Shown here: in pieces, positions 57,673 through 64,000 of the stretch
Layout: every line of letters starts with the position of its first letter
Position numbering within the stretch: the stretch's first letter is position 1
Assembly (NCBI GenBank): GCA_012064415.1
Contig: SSNU01000069.1
Coordinates: forward strand, 62,001 to 126,000
Direction of reading: 5' to 3'
From: Gyrodactylus bullatarudis
Lineage: Eukaryota; Platyhelminthes; Monogenea; Gyrodactylidea; Gyrodactylidae
DNA: 64,000 nucleotides
Notes under the pieces: model-generated
Told to the model about the DNA's origin: nothing
The model's input: only the letters and a program-made list of their open reading frames with translations
Database searches by the model: none
Made by a program: the position numbers and the translations under genes

Positions 57673-60600
57673 TCAATAAAAGTTTTCATTAGGATTCATA
57701 CTGCACATTACCATGTTACTTCCTAAACTATCAATATTCGGGATCTCTTCCAATATAGTCTCTATCGTGGGCGATTCTGGACCATTTTGTGATGTTGTCT
57801 GATGATGATGAGAGGTTGGTGGCTGATAAGTAGTATTCTGGTAACTTGATGCATAAGGGAATGTTGTCGGGTTTAGTCTTGAGGAATGAGGAACAGATTG
57901 ATTTTCACTGTTGTTATTACAATTAGGATTGGAATTAGAAACATAAAAGCCATTGTTATTCAATATTAAGGGATTATTCATGTTATCTGAATTAAGTTCA
58001 TTCCAGACTGAAGTCAGTGAAGTGTACTGCTGAGGCTGAGAGCTGATAGGGAACTGGGTTGATGAAGTTGCCGAAGCAGCTGTCATATACTCAAAGAAGC
58101 CTTGATTGTAATTAGCATTATTATTTGATGGGGTATTATAACCACCGGTGGAATAGGATGAAAAAATTTGACCATTATTCTGTGTGGCTGGTTGAGCTTG
58201 ACTGGTGTAGTTTTCACATTCCATAGAATTTCTCAACTGCCAAGAGTCGACTTTATCCTTGAAATAAATTTGACCTGGTTCAGCTGAGGGTGTTGGTGTT
58301 ACACGACTCAAGTGGAATTTCTTTTCTGACATCTTCTTATGAGACTTGTTTAGAATATCTTCCTTCTTTGATATAATACTACTCGTGGAATTAGAGGCGA
58401 TGCCACTCTCAATAGCTGTACTTGATGTGTCATTCGATGCCATATCCCATCGATCTAGAATATTTTAGTAAAATATTTTTTCATGTAGTTACTACAAAGT
58501 AAACATACCATTAGTATTCTGAGAATGATATCCGATAGACTGACTTTCTTCGAATGATTGATTCAATGTAGTCTGTTCTATGTTAGATGCTGACGATGGA
58601 GTCGGCGTATTTTGTCCACTCATCAATCCTACATCGTTGCTCACATCGATTGTGTACTTTTCTTGCAAGTTTGCTTTGATGTTAATCGCAGATGAGTGAA
58701 ATTGATTAAAGGTTTGTCTACTGGTACAATTTGTCAACATTTGTAAACCACCTAGGCTATTTTCCATATAACTATAGTTATTCTCTTGATTCAACCCATT
58801 CTGATTGTTGAAGTTGTTACTTGCCTTGAATGGAAAATAAATATTTTTCAAAATTAACTCAAAACGGGCACCCCATTTTTGTTTAGATTCAGATCAATAA
58901 TTGTGATTATTTTAATTTTAACTAAGCCAGGAGGCATTGTCACTTTCTCATTCAATTTTGTGTATTTTTCAAGTAAAAATTAAAAGAATAATTCATGAGA
59001 ATCTTTGATCCAGAGGTACATGTGATGAACTTGTTACTAATATACTACTGTATGTGAATCATGTTTTATTATTATTCAAAGTGATGAATAAATAACATAT
59101 GCTCAAAGTAAAACTTAATTTGTCTGCTCTCAGTCCGAGACCCCACCTCTCTTTTTATGCTTGCATATTTTACATGCTCAACTTGCATGGATATTATTCA
59201 TTTTTAGTAATTCGAATCAGATGATAATAAAATAAACTAATACATGAGGTTTGCACTTGTGGAGGAAGTTATAGACTGACTAAGAATCATGAAACAAATT
59301 CTCATCATATAAATATAAGTAATATAAGTAAATATAAGTAATGAAACAAATGTATGTATTTTATATATTGAGTATATTCGGTAGTATCATCTCATGTCAA
59401 GTATTTATTGAGTTTTCCTAGGATTAAAGTGTCAATTGGGAAAGTTACAATTTCTTTAATTGAATTATGGGAATTTTTCTCAGAGACTAGAAGTAATAAA
59501 AAATACATTATCCCTTCTAACAGTGAATTGAGACTATTCTTATATTAGTATTATACGATTTTATATTTAGATAGACAAAAGAGATGGAAAATTACCTTGG
59601 AGGATTGAGTAAAATGGCTGAATTGTTGCGAGAACTGATGCTGACTCTGATTGAATTTCTGAGATTTACTTAAATTTGATTTAATCGTATTGAAAATACT
59701 CGGATAGAGTCCATTATCACTTGAGGAAAAACTCATAGCCCCATCATTATACTTCATGTCAGTTTGAATTATAGAATTGCCATCATGTTTACCATAGTTT
59801 ATCAAATTCGGATAGAAAGAATTAGAAGAAGTATTTGTATTGGTCTGATTAATATGGCTGCTATTACCAGTGTTGTTTGAGTAGGAATTTACAAGACTAT
59901 TTGAGTTGGATGTACTCATATGCTTAGATTGAGCAATTCGATTTTGTATATCAAGGAGAGAGTTTTGTTTGAGATATTTTTGTCGAATTCTGTGCTCATT
60001 CGAGTTGTTCTTTAGAGCTCTATCACTCCAACTTTCTCCACGATGCTTTTTATTTGCATAGACCTCAGCTCCATGCACAGTTTTTACGTGTTTCCTTAAG
60101 GAACTAGGGTCTGTATAACGTTTGGTACATCCCTCAACCTTGCAGACATATGGCTTGTCTGTGCTATGAGTTCTATTTTGATGTTTAGCTCGATCAGAAG
60201 CATTACTGAAAGCCTTATTACAGCCAGGTATTTCACAAAGGTATGGCTTCTCACCAGTGTGAGATCTTAGATGAGTTTTTAAATTTTCCAGCCTGGAATA
60301 TCGTTTGTTACACCCCTGAAACTGTAGTTAGATAAAAAAATTTTTAATAAAAAAGTATAAATAAATCATAAAAATATCAATAAAAATCTTACCAAGCATT
60401 CATGGGGTTTTTCTCCAGTATGACGTCTCATGTGAACAACCAACATATATTGAGCTTTAAAAGGACGACATTCACGAACACAATCCCGCCATTGGCAGAC
60501 AAAGTTTTTCTTACAATTTGGAATATGCTCAGATGATAAGTGCTTGAGGATAAAGAAAATGAGTTATTTTCGATTAAATCAATCAACTAACTAACTCTGA

Positions 60601-61527
60601 CAAGTTCATCTTGCGTTGCAAAATGAAAATTACATGTGCCCCACCGGCAATTGGTCTCAATAAAATCAGGATCTCCCTCTTGTGGGCCATGTTCTTCATC
60701 ATCAACACAAATTTGGCTGGCTCTGTACGAGGGAATATTTTGATTAACTGATTTTAATGTGGAACTAGAATCTTCCATAACAGCTGGAAGTGGATTTTGA
60801 TGGAGTTGCAATCTTAGAGATTGTGTTTCAGTAGTGTAAGGAAAAACTTTATTGTAAAATATAGGAGAATTATTTAATTCTCCTTCTGGCGGAGATGGAG
60901 TTGAAGTGCTCAGACAAGCTCCGGGCTCTGGAATCTTTTGAAACTCCATATTTTGAATAGGATTAATCTGAGCTTGGATATTAGATGATTTTGAAGTTTT
61001 GTTGAGATCCTCAAGAGCTGAATTCATTGCAAGAGCTGCATAAGCAAATGAGGTTAATTTTGACTGCGCTTGGAAATCATTCAATTGACGATCCGATGTG
61101 GTTGGACTCACGCCAAGTGATGCTAATTTAACAATAGACATTTAAAGTCTTAACAATCTTCAATTTCATTAAAATTACCTGCTGATAAATGTCCATAAGA
61201 GCCTGTGGTTGTTTCAGAAGTGAAACTATTCTTTCCCATAATTAGAGTATTTTCCCTTGATCTAGTGATATTTAATATTGCAAAAGGATCATGTATGGTA
61301 GACTGGCTATGAGGTCGTCTTGACGAAATTGTGGATTTCATTTGTTCTCGGCGCAGGAAGTAAGCTGTTGAAGCACTGTTCGACTGACCGATTCGGTGCA
61401 TTTTTGAAGCATCCCAGGAATGTTGAGGTAAATTCTGATTCATCATGAGTGATCGTTGTAACGAGTTGAACATAGCTGCAGCTTTAGCTAGGATCATCTC
61501 GGACTGTTTGTCTATGGAGTAATCCAT
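57673..61527 (-). CDS. ci: Ci/Gli zinc-finger transcription factor of the Hedgehog pathway (949 aa)
   Basis: Exons on the minus strand: 61527-61179, 61122-60596, 60542-60393, 60321-59596, 58824-58509, 58454-57673, 950 codons in one frame with stop. Five C2H2 fingers lie at about residues 272-426: ETNCRWGTC opens finger 1; [54 protein letters not shown] and [16 protein letters not shown] follow. The NRTHS and KTVHG plus KKHRG wording separates Gli/Ci from Glis. Upstream, [10 protein letters not shown] and TGSYGHLSA are the conserved Gli N-terminal block. Ci/Gli factors activate or repress Hedgehog targets. The C-terminal half is Asn/Ser/Gln-rich. The fifth intron is 55 nt. Exon 4 has a tandem acceptor; only the upstream AG keeps the CX4C spacing of finger 3. 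The protein is shorter than Drosophila Ci, and non-coding or further 5' exons may exist. Confidence 0.93.
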
Positions 61528-64000
61528 TTTTTCTGACTTTGAAATATTGATATCCCTATCAAAGAAATGTCAAAATATTATCTACATTGAATGCATTTTA
61601 CATGTCCTATATATTTTTCCCTTGATATTCAATAATCGGGATTAAAAATTAAATTACGATAGATAAATTAAACTAGGGAAACCCTTACAATGATAAATCT
61701 AGCTTGGTTAAATTTCGCCAAAAACAACGATCAACTAAAGTCAAGGTTACAATTAAATGATAACTCTATAATGCATTGCTTATCATAACCTCTATTGTTA
61801 ACATTATTATATTAGTATTAGTAAAATAACTATTAATTGTATTAATCTGTCAAATCATATACATTGTACACAGATATGATATACAATGCATAAACGGAAT
61901 ACAGTTGTTTTCGTATAATCTGTATTATCTACTGGATTATTATGGAATATGATTATCAGCATTATTGAAAATTCACTGACCACCCACAATGACAAGTTGT
62001 TGTTTTTGTAGAGAAAGAGCAAAAAGCTGAATAAAAAGAAAGATATAATTCAGTTATTGTTTTTATGCAGAAAAAAACAACTGCAAACAATTTCAGTGAT
62101 ATAATTTCCAGATTCATAATGAAAATCAGAAGCAGTTTGATTGGGTTGCTTCTACGAAAAAAATTCTTCCTTCTGTTATCAACAAAAATCAAAAGATTCC
62201 CTCAAAATCATAGGTTTTACATTGGCATTCTCTATGAAACCAAATTACAAAGATGAAAATGATTTTTGAGATTAAAAGCAATAAATTTTTGTGTAACCCA
62301 TCAGTCCCCACTGTACCTTTGAAGGAACGTACCACTTAAGCAACTCATTATTATTCAATAAATAATGTCCATCTGAGGGTCTGAAAAAAACTTCCCATTC
62401 GAGTCCTAAATAAAAAATAGGATAGAAAAAACCTGTAATGTAATCGCCTGAACTCGATCTGCTTAAGCTTCAAAGATAATATTTTTTGCATCAAAAAATG
62501 ATCCAATTTTTATTAAAAAAATAATATTAAAAAACCATACTCTAGATAAAAGATTGACTGGAAGTGGGACTTTAAGGGCTAAAGAAAAATTTAATTTACA
62601 ATTACTAACTGGATTATTAGCCTCATTAAAGTTGGGTAAACAACATTATTAAACATATTCAGTAGATTTTTTATTATTATTATTTCAGAAAAGTATTACT
62701 AATAATGATAGTCAGTAGTAGAAGTATGCTAGCTAGAGCTTGTGACATTGTTTGTTTAACTTAACAATAAATCTCATGTTTTTTCCCATTTCTCTCTTTC
62801 CTTATTCTCCCTTTTCTAACAAGAAAGAATAGAAAAGTATTTATTGTAATGTGGAAAAAATCTTAAGAAATTAACTCTCTCATAATAAAGAGGATAAACA
62901 TGCGATAATTTTCTATTGCACAATTTTCCATTTCTACGATAGTTAAACTCAATGGTGAAAATATTATTCTTTTATGGAAGCATATAAAAGAAATCAGTAC
63001 CACTAATGTATTTACTATTTTTGAAATAAAGAAGTAAAAACATGAATACACAAGTAAAGTTAATTTTCTATCATCCAATCATGAAAAGGGAGGATGGTTG
63101 ACGGCCAACATTTTTCTCTTAGTAAAATAATAACTTGAGGTCAAATAAATATATTCTGGGTGTGTAATTATCAAGGAATAATCAGAGAAAAATACAAAAC
63201 TACTGTCTAGATGAAAGTAATTCATGTTAAAAATAATATTCACTACACTCCAAGAAGAAAGCTGTAAAAATTCGTTGATTTACAAAACCAGAATATTGCT
63301 GTTGGCGCCTGAATTATCATAAGAAGGGAAGCAGAAGAGTTAAAGTTTTGATGAGATTATTTCAAAAAAAATAATCCATAAAAACTAAAAAGTTGGAGAA
63401 CAAGTTTTAATTGCTTCCCATTATTTATTTGTGATGTAATTTTAGGAATATACATGCGAATAATTTTATTTATTGCTTTCTACATGTTCTTGTGAATGTA
63501 GTTTGCTTTCAGTTTACAGGTTGTGTGGTCAAGGAACAAGCAAATAAATATATCTTGTTCTTGTATGACTTTAGAGTTTTTTTACAACAAAACTTGAATA
63601 ACTAAATCAAGAATTTTTTCAAAACTATTGCAATGCGGGATAACTAAGGAGTTTTATTGAATAAGAGATTAAAAATAGATTTGTAATCATGATAGAGTTA
63701 CTCGATTTAAAGAAAAGAGTTTCATACATGAATTTCTAAAATTTAAATTAAAAAATAATCTAACATACTCTTTTGATTGTATTGAGAGAAATCAATAATA
63801 AATATAATCAAGCATATGAACTAAACTCGATGCGTGTTCGTATGTGTTATAAATGGCGCCAATATTTCCCTATTTCCCACATTTACTCCTAAAACATATA
63901 CACATATTCCAAAAGTCGATTCGGCACATTTTAATGTACAATATAGGTGGATGTAATATCAGAAATGAATAGAAAATTTATGTGTGAAAAGTCGAAAAAG
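61528..64000. other. 5' flank of Gli, no gene seen
   Basis: About 2.5 kb of AT-rich sequence. The open frames here are short and low in complexity. It should hold the Gli promoter and perhaps non-coding first exons, but I see no firm site. Confidence 0.45.

Noticed and set aside
61139..61141. ATG as a Gli start in exon 2
   Set aside because: It lies inside the intron 61178-61123; the exon begins at 61122, where phase 1 matches the first exon ending in the conserved GSYGHLSA block.

Overview
This is animal nuclear DNA, very AT-rich, with intron-containing genes, long repeat-filled introns and no bacterial features. The gene set (a Ci/Gli factor, a Concertina-type G-alpha-12/13, an InaF-motif protein, MASK, an Egalitarian-like protein, a tektin) points to an arthropod. 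The low GC, compact genes and high repeat load would fit a copepod-like crustacean. That placement is inference; no ribosomal or mitochondrial marker is present to settle it.

Layout. 1-8.8 kb: a + strand gene for an Asn/Lys-rich protein I do not recognise, with a 6.7 kb first intron. 9.1-13.0 kb: a compact cluster holding InaF (-), the mitochondrial GTPase MTG1 (+), SMIM15 (+), ZFPL1 (-) and a thioredoxin without its catalytic cysteines (-). 13.6-22.4 kb: the MASK/ANKHD1 gene (+, 11 exons, 2382 aa), with a possible small gene inside one intron. 23.4-28.8 kb: SPTLC1 (-). 28.9-38.7 kb: an Egalitarian-like gene (+) whose introns are packed with foldback elements and a LINE fragment. 38.7-47.4 kb: gene-poor repeat DNA with a few isolated exon-like stretches. 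47.67-51.6 kb: a young Gypsy-type LTR retrotransposon, apparently sitting in the 3' UTR of a host exon. 51.8-53.5 kb: a tektin (-) with a 2-nt frameshift. 53.7-55.9 kb: a divergent G-alpha-12/13 (+). 56.3-57.4 kb: an unrecognised 307-aa protein (+). 57.7-61.5 kb: Ci/Gli (-). 61.5-64 kb: no gene seen.

The most unusual signal is a set of extremely short introns. Introns of 24, 25, 26, 27, 29, 31 and 32 nt occur in five different genes. In ZFPL1 and SPTLC1 the surrounding protein is conserved enough that removal of 26 and 27 nt is required to restore the family sequence. Nearly all are GT...AG with T-rich 3' ends. These are close to ciliate or nucleomorph intron sizes and below the usual animal minimum.

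Other points: three head-to-head gene pairs are separated by only 144-157 bp between start codons (InaF/MTG1, SPTLC1/Egalitarian-like, tektin/G-alpha). MTG1 and SMIM15 lie 80 bp apart with no poly(A) signal between them and an acceptor right at the SMIM15 ATG, as in trans-spliced operons. The repeats are mainly a family of long inverted-repeat (foldback) elements able to form hairpin RNAs inside host introns.
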